The notes under the pieces were generated by a model. That model worked only from the letters and a program-made list of their open reading frames with translations. It ran no database searches and was not told the DNA's origin. The position numbers were made by a program, and so were the translations under genes. From Sepioteuthis lessoniana (taxonomy: Eukaryota; Mollusca; Cephalopoda; Myopsida; Loliginidae), in assembly GCA_963585895.1 (NCBI GenBank), contig OY757921.1, forward strand, positions 81,928,373 through 81,992,372: a stretch of DNA of 64,000 bases. Direction: 5' to 3'. Each line of letters opens with the position of its first letter. Position 1 is the stretch's first letter. This document shows, one piece after another, positions 10,977 to 21,487 of this stretch.

Positions 10977-11770
10977 ACAATAAGTTTCCAGACTTTTTTC
11001 GTATGGGCACTTTTATTGATAGTACACACATGAAAATCAAGTCCCCTTCGAAGTAATCTCCTCCGGATGCAATGCTTTTGTTGTACCGTTCCAACAATTT
11101 CTGGAAGGCCCATGGAAGTCCTCTTGTGTGAGCTTAGGGAATAAGCAAATGTCACAGGGAGCAAGGTCTGGACTATAGGGAGAGTGAGGAACTGTCTTGA
11201 TGCCCATCTTGGTCAAATAGTCTGTGACAAAGATAGAGTTGTGGACTGGTGCATTGTCCTGGTGGAAATGCCACTGACCCGATTTGAAGAGTGCTGGCAA
11301 TCTCTTCTTGAACTCTCTTAAAACCTCAACATAGTAACCCTAACCCTTTGACCAATCAACTCTGGTGCATTGACTTCCTTATTCCTCTCACACCTCTCAT
11401 CATCCCTCACAGACTCCCTGTCTTCCTTGGATCTCTTATGCCACTCAAAAACTGATGCTCGATTCATGCAAGATGGTCGAAAAGCAGTCTGAAGCATTCT
11501 ATACGTTTTTGTGGCATTTTTTCCAAGTTTAAAACAGAATTTTATTACATATCGTTCTTCTAAAATGTCAGATTGGATTTTTGAAATTCACCAGCAGTGA
11601 CAATCAGGTTTTAGTAGGGTGTATTCCAAATCCTGTTGTACCTGTTTATTTGAACCTGAAATCATAAGAATTGGTCAGTCATCTCATAAGATGTATAGCA
11701 ATAACATACTGAAATTTCAAGTGTCAACGACAATTTTAAATCCCTGTACAAAAAAAGTCTAGAAAATTAG
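10977..11770 (-). mobile_element. Mariner deletion derivative with telomere-type junction
   Basis: Minus-strand mariner with left terminal repeat starting 'cgaggtgtatacaataag' after a TA. It keeps the 3' coding end (SGQWHFHQDNAPVHNS and PYSPDLAPCDICLFPKL in translation) and the 5' end including the start region, but lacks about 480 bp of the coding middle compared with the copy at 19797-21138. The junction holds (TAACCC)2 at 11335-11346. The right end is eroded near 'aagtctagaaaattag'. It is non-autonomous. The sister copy at 30233 has the same junction. Confidence 0.88.
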
Positions 11771-11814
11771 ATATATAAAAATATAATTTGTTTTTATTCT
11801 TCGACGGCGACGAG

Positions 11815-12500
11815 TGTGTATAGTAGGAATACAGGCAGAGAGAGTTCGCACATATCTTTCTGTTATATAACATATGACATGGATTTTAGGTTTGTTCCTA
11901 GTGACCGCGTGTGCTTTGACAAGCTGTCAGGTTGTGATTAGTAAACAGGGAGATAACAGTACGTCCTTGCAGTCGGGTCCGACAGGTGTGTAACCGGAAG
12001 GAGACCATGTGATGAGAACCATGCGGGCAAATTTAGACAGAGCAGAGAATCGGGAGTCGAGCCAGGGACACGCAGCCGATCAGAGGGTTAGGTCGTCTCT
12101 GACGATTCGACTTGCACGGAGGTGCAAGCAGTGGAACCCTCTGGCTCCCAAAAGAAGATATGGGACAAGAAGAAGTCCCCTCTCTGAGTATATGTCTCTC
12201 CATCTATCTCTCAACTAACAACAAACCGTGGACCCCTTTCGAGAATAAAATGAGAGATATATTGTTATAAAGAAGTATTTCGTTCGTTGATTGATTGAGT
12301 GTACAACATTTCTTCTGTGGCGGGGACCCTTTTTGGGAAGTAGTGCGACGGCCGGAGAACACACACGGGGAGCAGACAGGTCTGCTTGAGTGACCAGCAG
12401 GTCTCTCACTTCGATTGAGAGATCAGCGGACCTCTCCCCTCCGTTTGAGCGACCAGCAAATTTCTGCCTTCAGTCCAAAATTACAGACCTTATATTGTCT
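11815..12500 (+). mobile_element. LTR-like block plus leader of an LTR retrotransposon
   Basis: GC-richer block with features of a retroviral-type long terminal repeat: it opens with TG, carries an AATAAA at about 12245 in the context 'ctttcgagaataaaatgagag', and closes with 'tgtacaaca' at about 12300-12308. A 'gtggcggggaccc' segment follows directly, which may be the primer-binding and leader region. The 3' half matches 18735-18815 ('ctttcgagaataaagtgtgag...ataaagaagtgtattcgttcgtt'). No gag or pol coding sequence follows, so it is a truncated remnant. LTR status is inferred, since the paired LTR is not in the window. Confidence 0.5.
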
Positions 12501-12778
12501 TTTCAAGTCCCATGCGGATATAGGAATATGCTCTTCGTCCACGTAGTTTTCTGTTTATGGCTGGTTATCGGAACTTACATACTTCAGTTTTTTCCGGTAA
12601 TTTGTTGATCGGAAATATCTGTCACTCTATCCATTGGCAATAAATTATATTCTCGCCACCATATTCTATATTTCTCTTTCCTGTGAAAACCACTTTGTTG
12701 ATGTTATCTTGCGACCGCATTGAATCTGCTCAGTTCATCTACGGCACTCAGTCGCTAGCTAAGCTAGTATATTACACT

Positions 12779-13270
12779 GGGTGGGAAGGATGATCCGTGG
12801 AAATTGTGCAAGAACTTGCAATTTGACCCTATTACCAAATGTTTAATGCACAAACCAAATGAGGTGCATAAAATTCTCAAGGACTTTGAGATACAAATGG
12901 ATCACCTAATCCCGGCCAGAAGACCAGGTTTAGAGAACTTGACGTATAGCAGACTTTGCCGTTCGAGCGGACCATAGGGAGAGAATAAGAGAAAGCTAAA
13001 AGAGAGACAAGTGCATAGACCTTGCTAGAGAACTAAAAAAAGCTGTGGAACATGAAGGTGATGGTGATACTAATTGTTATTCGTACGCTTGGAATGGTCC
13101 CCATGGGCTTTGAAAGGGACTGGAAGAGACTATCCAAACTGCCATATTGGTAGGATAAAATACTGAGAAGAGACCTGGAGATCTAAAGAAGCTTGCTGTT
13201 ACCCAGACTCCAATGAAAAATCATCAGCTAACGTTGGTATGAAAAACTCTCCAGGAGTAACAATAATAAA
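12779..13270 (+). mobile_element. LINE-A 3' fragment
   Basis: Plus-strand copy starting in the VIRGNCARTCNLT(PY) block (the equivalent of VIHWELCKKLKFDH), passing through QMDHLIPARRPGL and the KKLWNMKVMVI block, and ending at the terminal motif 'tcatcagctaacgttggtatgaaaaactc' near 13215-13245, with an 'aataataaa' tail. Stops and small indels throughout. Confidence 0.75.
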
Positions 13271-13289
13271 CTAAAAAATGTGACACCTT

Positions 13290-13560
13290 TAAACTGTCAT
13301 CATGCCAGTAGTAGTGAGAGGTCTTGGGATGATCAAGAAAGAGACATTAACTTGATACCTGGTTCTCCAGCCAATATGAAACACAAAAATTGCACTTTCA
13401 GGAGCTGCTAATATCCTTTGGAGAGTGCCATCAATGGGACAGAAAATTATCACCGAAAAGAGGTTGCAAAAAACATAAATACATTGAATACATATAATCA
13501 TTACCTTCCCTCACACTGGGACTTGGGGAAGGATGGTAAGAAATCAAAAGTAAAGCTGAA
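13290..13560 (+). mobile_element. Related non-LTR element, C-terminal fragment
   Basis: Plus-strand translation near 13296-13340 reads IMPVVVRGLGMIKKE, followed by a block encoding KIALSGAANILWR. This parallels the VIPxVIGALGxxxK ... ALLRTARILRRVLE region of LINE-A but is clearly diverged. I read it as the end of a second, related retrotransposon subfamily. The rest of the interval has no recognisable feature. Confidence 0.5.
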
Positions 13561-13579
13561 AATTATGCAATAACGATAA

Positions 13580-13818
13580 TAATCGATAGAACATGAGGGT
13601 GACCGTGATTCCTGTAGTAGTTGGTTCGCTTGGAACGGTCTCCAAGACCTTGGAAAGTTAACTGGAAGGATAGGAAATCAGAAGAATTGAAACCATTCAA
13701 AGCACAGTATTGTTGAGAACGGCCAGAATACTCAGAAGAGTCCTGGACACCTAAGGAGACTTGCTGTCACTCAGACTTCCGTGAGAGAACACTTACGTTT
13801 GCTAGTGTTACAACTCAA

Positions 13819-13868
<50 letters not shown>
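13580..13868 (+). mobile_element. LINE-A 3' fragment with (AAT)n tail
   Basis: Short plus-strand copy starting at 'gaacatgagggtgaccgtgattcc' (NMRVTVIPVVVGSLGTV in translation) and ending in a long (AAT)n array at 13818-13868. The next copy starts directly at the array's end, so the tail of one is the insertion site or junction of the next. Confidence 0.8.
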
Positions 13869-13870
<2 letters not shown>

Positions 13871-14488
13871 GATCAATCACATAATAAGCGAATGCAGCAA
13901 ATTAGCACCGAAAGAATCTAAGATTAGACACGACTGGATAGACAAGGTGATCCAATGGGAATTGAGCAAGAAAATGAAATTTGACTACACGAACAAATGG
14001 TATATAAACAATCCAGAATCTGTCCTGGGGAACGAGACTCAGATTCCTATTGGATTTTGAGATACGAACGGATTACCTAATCTCGGCCAGACGACCAGAC
14101 ATAGAGATTGACCTTAAAATAATTAACAAGAAAAAAGAGAAATTGCAAAATTGTGGAATTTGCTGTCTTGGATGACCACAGAGTAAAGTTGAAAGAAAGC
14201 TAAAAGAAGGATAAGTACCCCGATCTTGTTAGGGAATTGAAAAAACTGGGGAACATGAAAGTGACGTTTATACCAATTGTAATTGGTGCTCTTGGTACAG
14301 TTACCAAAAGATTGGTAAAAGGACTAGAGGACTAGGAAGTGAGAGGACGAGTGGAGACCATCCAAACTACTTCAACATTGAGATCGGCCGGAATATTGAG
14401 AAGAGTCTTGGAGACTTGTTTTTAGTCAGACTCCAGTAAAAGACTATCAGTTAACGCTGATGTGAAAAACTTTCAATGAATAATAATA
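13869..14488 (+). mobile_element. LINE-A fragment, longer copy
   Basis: Begins with NHIISECSKLAPKESKIRHD in translation (13872-13931), the zinc-knuckle-proximal segment upstream of the VI.WEL..KMKFDYTNKW block. It continues through ITxSRPDDQT, ELKKLGNMKVTFIPIVIGALGTV and the ILRRVLET region to the terminal motif near 14455-14485, with a short AAT tail. Point mutations and frameshifts disable it. Confidence 0.8.
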
Positions 14489-14893
14489 AGACCAGACCTC
14501 ATAATAATCAACAACAAAAAAGAGAATCTGCAAAATTGTAGACTTTGCTGTCCCGGCGGACCACAGAATAAAGCTGAAGGAAAGTGAAAAGAAGGATAAG
14601 TACCTCGACCTTGCTAGAGAATTGAAAAAGCTGTGGAACATGAAAGTAACGATTGTGCCACTTGTGATTGGTGCTTTAGGCACAATAACTAAAGGATTAT
14701 TAAAAGGCCTAGAAGATTTGGAAGTTGGCGGACGAGTAGAGACTATCCAAACGACAGCATTGCTAAGAACAGCCAGAATCCTGAGACGAGTCCTGGAGAC
14801 TTGAGGGGACTTGTTGTCACTCAAACTCCAGTGAAAAACCATCAGCTAACACTGATGTGAAAAACTCTAAAGGAGTAAAATAATAATAATATT
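14489..14893 (+). mobile_element. LINE-A 3' fragment
   Basis: Plus-strand copy starting in the ARRPDLIIINNKKENLQN block and reading almost open through ARELKKLWNMKVTIVPLVIG and TTALLRTARILRRVLET to the terminal motif (14833-14875) and AAT tail. Close in sequence to the minus-strand copy at 25885-26400, so these two probably inserted more recently than their neighbours. Confidence 0.85.
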
Positions 14894-14959
14894 TTGTTTG
14901 TAGTGTTATCTGGTATCAAGTATTCTTAACATGAACAATTTTCAAACAGATCTATTTGA

Positions 14960-15135
14960 CTTAAAGATGAGACCCTAACTGGAATTATCTCATCGAGTCA
15001 GAGTGTACCCGGAAGTAATGATAACAAAGAGGTTGCTCAATATTCCTTAGAACTCCAAACCAAGAGTCTTTCTACCGGACACAGTTTAGTGTCTTTCCCA
15101 GAGCATCCCAACCATTTTATTGAGTTGGAAGATAG
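14960..15135 (-). repeat. Family C head fragment, reverse
   Basis: Reverse-strand version of the head module: 'ttaaagatgagaccctaactgg', 'agtcagagtgtacccgg', 'agtaatgataac', then 'accggacacagtttagtgtc'. Array and tail are absent on this side. 15135-15890 downstream is AT-rich sequence in which I recognise nothing. Confidence 0.6.
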
Positions 15136-15887
15136 TAAATATCTTAAAATATTTTAATAATTTAAATGAATATAAGATATCTTAAGACACTAAGACACGA
15201 GTTTTTATATCATCTAAATATATGCGCAAATTTCATTTGCGCACGAATATGCTGCCATTTTCAGAAATAATAATACACTAAAATAAGACGAATTATCTTG
15301 TTCGTGTCACGAAAGTGACGATATGCAAAGACGAGTTATCTCGTCCTTGACAGCGATCAAGTCAAATTAATTGATCTCTTAATCTTATCTCATTCTTCTG
15401 CTAAAAGCTCTTCACTCTCCCAAAATGCCACAGCTGTCTGGACTTCACCGCGCTATCTAAGTCCACAGGAAATTTCCACTATTACAAATGAGAATGTATG
15501 CTACAGTACTAATTCCGATCAAATCCCACTGAAAGAACTGATTCCTATTTGGTTACGGAAAGCAACATAGTTACAACTTGTGTTTTTAAAGGGGGACTCG
15601 CGTGACGAAAAGAAACATCTTCTGCTTGGTGTGGTGTCTTTTGATAAATTTAAGATAATAAGGTTGTAAGACATCTGTACGTCGTTGGATTATAGTGGCA
15701 TACTCTTGTACGACACTTTTTGCCACTTTACATTGCTACAGCCCAGCGATAAGCATAGCAAGATAATTAGTGACGATGCAAATTGCCCGTTTTATTTCAG
15801 AGAACCTTCTCTTAGACTTTTCTTGTCAAAGGATACCTACAAGTCAATCGAGGTTTGATGCTGTAACTTCTTTCTCAAGTTCTGATT

Positions 15888-16615
15888 TTGGTTGGTTGGT
15901 TGGTTGGTTGGGTTTTATGGCATATCAACCTTTGTTGGTTATTTAACTCCAAATCCATTTGTATGCAAATATTCAGTTCTATTTCAAACAATTCAGTTTA
16001 GCATGAGTACATAGTTTAATTGTCAGAAACATTTCTATTTCAAGCTATTCAGTTTAGTCCAACAGTTCTATTTCAAACAATTCACTTAAGCTTAAGTATG
16101 TAGTTTCGATGTAAAAACAGTTCTATTTCAAGCAGTTCAGTTTAGCATAAGTAAACAGTTTAATTATCAAAAATATTTCTATTTCAAGCTATTCAGTTTT
16201 GTCAAACAGTTCTAATTCGAACAAATCAGTTCAGCATAATTACGCAGTTTAGTTCAATTTAAATCCATTTTATACAAATAATCAGTTCCATTTCAAGCAA
16301 TTCAGTTTAACATGAGTACACAGTTTAATTGTCAAGAACATTTCTATTTCAAGCTATTCAAATTATTCAAACAGTTTTAATTCAGCCAGTTCAGTTTAAT
16401 ATAAGCATAGATTTTGTTTACACACAGTAAAATGTCAAAACAGTTCTATATTAAATAATTCAGTTTAGCATAAGTACTCAGTTTAATTGTCAAAAACATT
16501 TCTATTTCAAGCTATTCAGTTTCCTTAAACAGTTCTAATTCAGACACTTCAGTTTAGCATAAGTATGCAGTTTAGTTCTATTTAACCCATAAATAGGGTC
16601 CCCTCAGGTGCTATC
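15888..16615 (-). repeat. Family C element with large internal tandem array
   Basis: Reverse-strand element. The tail module (plus-strand 'ggttggttggttgggttttatggcatatcaacc') lies at 15890-15935. It is followed by a tandem array built from two submotifs: about 56 bp starting 'cagttctatttcaaac' and about 33 bp starting 'catttctatttcaagctatt'. The second recurs at 16031, 16177, 16345 and 16500, a higher-order spacing of about 150-165 bp. The head module starts at 16575 ('tctatttaacccataaata') and is cut off near 16635. This is the longest array of the family in the window. Confidence 0.75.
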
Positions 16616-16911
16616 ATTCCGGGCCAGAGTGGAGAAGCAGTCGATATATTGTACTCTTATTTTGGAGTTAATTTCTAGAACGGTTGCTTTTTCCACGGTT
16701 TTGTCATTAGACTGGAACCCCTTCACCTATATAATCCGAGGAGAAAATCCAAGGGGTAGCAGCATCCAATTCGAGTCCTCAATGTCTACGGCTAACGACG
16801 TATAATCAATTTGGGATTAAAAATACATCAAAACTCAACGTGCGGGACCAAAAAACTCTTTTTATATAAAAAGAAAAAGAAAAAGATTACTTCTTTGGTG
16901 TCATTATAAAT

Positions 16912-17020
16912 TTATTTCTGGTTGTGATGACCTTCATCAGATGTTACAAGAGAAAAGAACACCCAAATAACTTTTTCTTGTAACATCTGATGATTGTCAT
17001 CACGACCAGAAATATAATAA
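16912..17020. repeat. Inverted repeat with CTGATGA...GAAA in both arms
   Basis: Imperfect palindrome. Arms are about 16905-16951 and 16973-17022, each reading 'cttgtaacatctgatga' followed by 15 nt and GAAA on its own strand (minus: 16940 down to 16915; plus: 16987-17012). The loop is about 20 nt of 'aaaagaacacccaaata'. The arms may be two opposed copies of a short dispersed repeat. Confidence 0.75.
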
Positions 17021-17038
17021 ATATAAAATATAAAAAGA

Positions 17039-17039
<1 letters not shown>

Positions 17040-17087
<48 letters not shown>
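17040..17087. repeat. (TA)n(TG)n microsatellite
   Basis: (AT)n followed by (GT)n. Similar dinucleotide arrays are found at 17245-17290 and 17478-17512. Apparent ORFs across them are artefacts of Tyr-Ile or Val-Cys translation. Confidence 0.95.
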
Positions 17088-17088
<1 letters not shown>

Positions 17089-17240
17089 TTTGGCAGCAGT
17101 CTTTCATTTAAGCATGTTTGATTAAATTATTTTGACACATTTTGTCTAGATAATTTTATTAAGATCCTTTTAAGTTTCCTGATAAACGCCGAAGTTTCAC
17201 ATTGGAATTGGTGGATGAATTTACCAAAATTGTCCCTAGC

Positions 17241-17294
<54 letters not shown>

Positions 17295-17471
17295 TAAATA
17301 AACATACATTTTATATTCACATCAAATAAACCTTTTGCTATCAGAAAGATTGGTAGGGTAAAAAAAATCATTCTGATGGTAACAATTCTTTTCCAACCTC
17401 CTCCTCACTCACTTTTCCCTTCTCACATTCTTTTCCTTTGCCTCACCTATTCCCAACAACAAACGCCGGAA

Positions 17472-17512
<41 letters not shown>

Positions 17513-17739
17513 TGCTTACTGTAAGCGCAGATATACGCATATAAGTATGCGCAAGCGACAGCACATGCACAAACATATTAACATTCAAAAGGACACAAAC
17601 TTAGGACACACACACGCAAACAAAATCCCCCTTCAAACAAAAAAATAGCCATATTATCGGTCTTCTTTGAAAACCTTTCACTCTGACGAATGCATAAAGC
17701 CTAAAACCCAAGGTGGGAGACCCTACCATGTAATATATA

Positions 17740-18128
17740 CGAGGATCATTAAATAAGTTTCCAGACTCTTTTCGTATGGGCACTTTTATTGATAGTACAC
17801 ACATGAAACTCTAGTCCCCTTCAAAGTAATCCCCTCCGGCTGCAATGCACTTGTTGTACCGTTCCAACAACTTCTGGAACGCCCCATGGAGGTCCTCTTG
17901 TATGAGCGTGTCAATGACCTTCATCACAGCCTCTTTCAACTCCTTAATTGTCTCATAACGACAGCCTCTGAGCTTAGGGAATAACCAATAGTCACAGGGA
18001 CTAAGGTCTGGACTATAGGGAGGCTGAGGAACTGTCTTGATGCCCATCTTGGTCAAATAGTCTGTGACAAGGATGGAGTTGTGGACTGGTGCATTGTCCT
18101 AGTGGAAATGCCACTGACCCGATTTGAA
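17740..18128 (-). mobile_element. Mariner 3' fragment fused to a SINE-2 fragment
   Basis: Minus-strand mariner end. The terminal repeat begins 'cgaggatcattaaataag' after a TA at 17737-17738. The coding end reads MTKMGIKTVPQPPYSPDLSP and PKLRGCRYETIKELKEAV, up to IAAGGDYFEGD next to the stop. Homology stops at about 18128 inside the SGQWHFH block and runs straight into SINE-2 sequence. It shares with the copies at 30233 and 33987 a 4-codon deletion after PKL (PKLRG or PKLSD instead of PKLKEKLRG), marking a sublineage. Confidence 0.88.
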
Positions 18129-18320
18129 CGAGGCTGTTTGCATTTCACATAACACTAATACACCTGGAAATGGTATGAATCCAACTATTCTCCATCCAGT
18201 TATGGATAAATAGTAGGGCAGACTGAGTATTTTAATCTTGGTTAGGCAACCTAGACAGGAGAAAGAAAACTCTAAGTTCAAACCAGATCTAGAATAGGAT
18301 GAGTTCTGCTAAGACACACT
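18129..18320 (+). mobile_element. SINE-2 fragment lacking its promoter head
   Basis: Starts at 'cgaggctgtttgcatttcacat', continues 'ggtatgaatccaactattctccatcc', 'ggataaatagtagggcagactg', and ends near 'tctaagttcaaaccagatct'. Same body as at 55438-55720. The tRNA-like head is replaced by mariner sequence. Confidence 0.75.
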
Positions 18321-18419
18321 ACTTGAGTTGTGCCTCCACGATCAAACCAGGTTACGGGATAAGTCTTTTTCCATAAAAAGTCACCATCATCATTATAATC
18401 TTATGCATCGAAATATCAA

Positions 18420-18815
18420 AATTTCATTTTCAAGTATGGGCATTTTGTTATATATTGACCCTCGACCGACCCGTTAATCAAGAGATGCACTTGTGTAAAT
18501 AAGCGGAAGAACAGCGGAAGCAGGTGGTCGATAGAAAATAATATAACCAGGTGCTGGGGCGACTCGAGACAGTTGGAGACAGGATGCCGCAGTGAGAACC
18601 AGCTTACAGACGTAGCTACCCGCGCAAATCCACAGTTGGGCAACCCCAAGCCAACATGCGAAAGAAGTGCTGCTATGGTCGAGGAAGAACTTGGGTCAAT
18701 AGAGCAGTCCGTCTTTGTCTCAACTCACCTCTCACACACAAGAAACATCACCCTTTCGAGAATAAAGTGTGAGAGATTTATATTTTTATAAAGAAGTGTA
18801 TTCGTTCGTTATTGA
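18420..18815 (+). mobile_element. LTR-like block, second copy
   Basis: GC-richer block whose 3' part (18735-18815) matches the block at 12225-12300 in order and spacing: 'ccctttcgagaataaa', 'gagagat', 'ttataaagaagtat/gtatt', 'cgttcgtt'. It contains an AATAAA polyadenylation signal at about 18758. The 5' part is more diverged. Probably a solo LTR or fragment; the boundaries are not certain. Confidence 0.45.
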
Positions 18816-19056
18816 AGTCGTCATTACCGGTTAATGATGTTTCCGCATGTAAGTGTATATTTGTAAATGTACACGTGTGGCTATACAACAATTTCGATAT
18901 GATTTTTAAATAATATTTTTAATATCGCCTCATCATTCCATGTATGTTTGTCTTACATTAAGGACACCTTAAGTGAACAATTAAAGATTTAAAATATCCC
19001 ATTATTCTTTTCTAATAAACTGACGGTTAAATAACATATTACAACATTTTAAGGGC

Positions 19057-19102
19057 GCCTCGTGTGGTGTAATAGTACGCAAGTTAGACCAGTAAATTAT
19101 TA
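19057..19102 (+). mobile_element. SINE-1 head fragment
   Basis: 'gggcgcctcgtgtggtgtaatagtacgcaagttagaccag' matches the tRNA-like head of SINE-1. It ends in 'taaattattac', which equals the end of the SINE-1 body, so the centre is deleted. The rest of 19100-19790 holds a (CA)n/(GT)n palindrome at 19304-19345 and no gene. Confidence 0.65.
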
Positions 19103-19796
19103 CAAAAGAAGTTTTTTCTTTAAGCATTATAGATATGTATATGTAGACGTTTTATGTTTTCTTTTTAAAGGAGATGTTTGAAAATGGACAGTTCAAATTT
19201 TTAAAAAAGTAAGGAGTTGAGTTTTAGAAGTCAAAAGAAACAGACGAATATTTCGGGACTTAAAGCAAATTAGAGGTGGACAACGAAAGGTCTCACAAAC
19301 ACACATACACACACACACGTGTGTGTGTATGTGTGTGTGTGTGTTCTTTTGATAATGTATGGAGATATTTTTTTTAGGTTTTCTTACGACAACAAAGACC
19401 GTGCGCTACAATCCTTACACATGATAATATAAATACCTTAAAGAAGTTGATTAAGCTGGGTAAGCTAGGTAAATATCTACATGAATGTATTTAGTTTGAT
19501 CATAGGTCACTTATTATAATTGTAGGATAAAATCAAAGTAAAAAAGCTCAGACGTACACTTTATTTTATTTTCTCTAAGATGTCTAAAAATGAACAGGTA
19601 TACCTTTTAAATAGATGTTTTAGCACTTCGATGGAAAAAAAAACATCGATTTTGCCACTGGTGCAAGTAAAAGAATTCTCAAATCGTGGCAGACTGCTAT
19701 AATTAGATTTGCGCATCGCCATCTTTCATAGATATTTGATTTTTTTTGGGGGGGGATGTAGCTGAGTCAAGTGAACACCGTATATTTGCGCATATA

Positions 19797-21138
19797 CGAG
19801 GTGCCTTCAATAAGTTTTCAGACTTTTTTGTACAGGCATTTAAAATTGTCGTAGACTCTTGAGAATTCACCGTGTTATTGCTATACGTCGTATGAGATGA
19901 CTGAAGAATTTTTATAATTTCAGGTTCAAATGAACAGCTACAGCAGCAATTGGAATACACCCTACTAAAGTCTGATTGTCACAGCTGGTGAATTTCAAAT
20001 ATGCAATCTGGACGTGGGGACACTTTAGAAGAACGATATGCAATAAAATTCTGTTTTAAACTTGGAAAAAATAGCACAGAAACGTATGAAATGCTTTAGA
20101 CTACTTTTCGATCATCTTGCATGAATCGAGCATCAGTTTTTGAGTGGCATAAGAGATTCAAGGAAGGCAGGGAGTCTGTGAGGGATGATGAGAGGTGTGG
20201 GAGGAGTAAGGAAGTCAGAACACCAGAATTGATCGGCCAAATAAAGAATTTCATGGATAAGGACCGCCGTGTGTCTATAGAGACAATAAGTTCACAGTTT
20301 GATGTCAGTGTGGGAACTGTACACTCAATTATTCGCGAGGAACTGAATATGCAGAAGATTTTCGCGAAGTTTGTCTCAAGGTTGCTCAGAGAAGATCAGA
20401 AAGAAATACGTTGTCATGACAGCAGGGAGATGGTCGAGCTGATCAATTCAGTTTCCGCAGTTCTTAATGCTCTGGTGACCTGCGATGAAAGTGGGATCTA
20501 CTGCTATGACCCAGAGACCAAGAGACCGAGTTCGCAGTGGAAGCATGCTGGCTCTCCCAGACCCAAGAAGGCCAGACAGCGCAAATCTACCCACAAACTT
20601 TTGATGATCCCTTTTTTGACAGCACTGGCATGATCTACATGCACTGGGTTCCCACTGGACAGACAGCCAACAAGGAATTCTATGTTGAGGTTTTAAGGGA
20701 GTTCAGGAAGAGATTCCTAAGGAAGAGGCCAGCACTCTTCAAATCGGGTCAGTGGCATTTCCACCAGGACAATGCACCAGTCAATAACTCCATCCTTGTC
20801 ACAGACTATTTGACCAAGATGGGCACCAAGATAGTTCCTCGCCCTCCCTATAGTCCAGACCTTGCTTCATGTGACTTTTGGTTAATCCCTAAGCTCAAGG
20901 AAAAACTTAGAGGATATCGTTATGAGACAATTGAGGAGATGAAAGAGGCTGTGACGAAGGTCACTGACACGCTCACATAAGTTGACTTCCATGAGGTTTT
21001 CCAGAAGATGTTGGAACGGCACAACAAGAGCATAGCAGCCGGAGGAGATTGCTTCGAAGGGGACTAGAGTTTCATGTGTGTACTATCAATAAAAGTGCCC
21101 ATACGAAAAAAGTCTGGAAACTTATTTAATGAACCTTG
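19797..21138 (+). mobile_element. Nearly complete mariner element
   Basis: A 1342-bp element flanked by TA on both sides (19795-19796 and 21139-21140). The terminal inverted repeats read 'cgaggtgccttcaataag' on the left and, reverse-complemented on the right, 'caaggttcattaaataag', both leading into 'tttccagacttttttc'-like sequence. It encloses one transposase gene on the plus strand (20001-21067). Size and TA duplication fit the mariner family. Four shorter relatives in the window (10977, 17740, 30233, 33987) are on the minus strand and lack internal sequence. Confidence 0.95.
20001..21067 (+). pseudogene. Mariner transposase, broken by one stop and one frameshift
   Basis: Cut-and-paste transposase of the D,D34D mariner type. 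From the ATG at 20001 the frame gives an N-terminal helix-turn-helix region (FEWHKRFKEGRESVRDDE, then SIETISSQFDVSVGTVHSII), the first acidic block VTCDESGIYCYDPETK, then WVPTGQTANKEFYVEVL, the second block HQDNAPVNNS and the third YSPDLASCDFWLIPKL, ending IAAGGDCFEGD. Two defects are visible. A TAG at 20097-20099 sits where a Gln codon is expected. A run of six T at 20612-20617 shifts the frame inside MIPFFDSTG; the copy at 33987 has seven T at this place and is in frame there. An additional TAA at about 20978 follows TDTLT. The gene is therefore dead, although all three catalytic blocks remain. Confidence 0.93.
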
Positions 21139-21487
21139 TAAGTCGATTAAAAAAAAGGACAAAAAAATGTTCCCTTAAACGAAAATTTGGGGGTTTGAGT
21201 AATGTTTTTCTTAGGATGCATTTCGTGCATTTTGGGGAGGACAAAGTGGAACTCTCTGTTTCAAACATGGATAATATTCAGCAGTAAGAAAAAAATATAA
21301 GAATAAGCTTCACTCATAACTGAATGAAAATAGACAAGATGTTTGCTTTGTTTATTATATATAATAGGTTTGTAATATAATCATAATTGTTAAGTTGCTG
21401 ACCTTCACATTGCTGTGGTCTGAACGGTCTCCATTCTTCATTTGATCCACAATTCTTAAAGTCTTTCCATTATTATTTCAATGCAAG

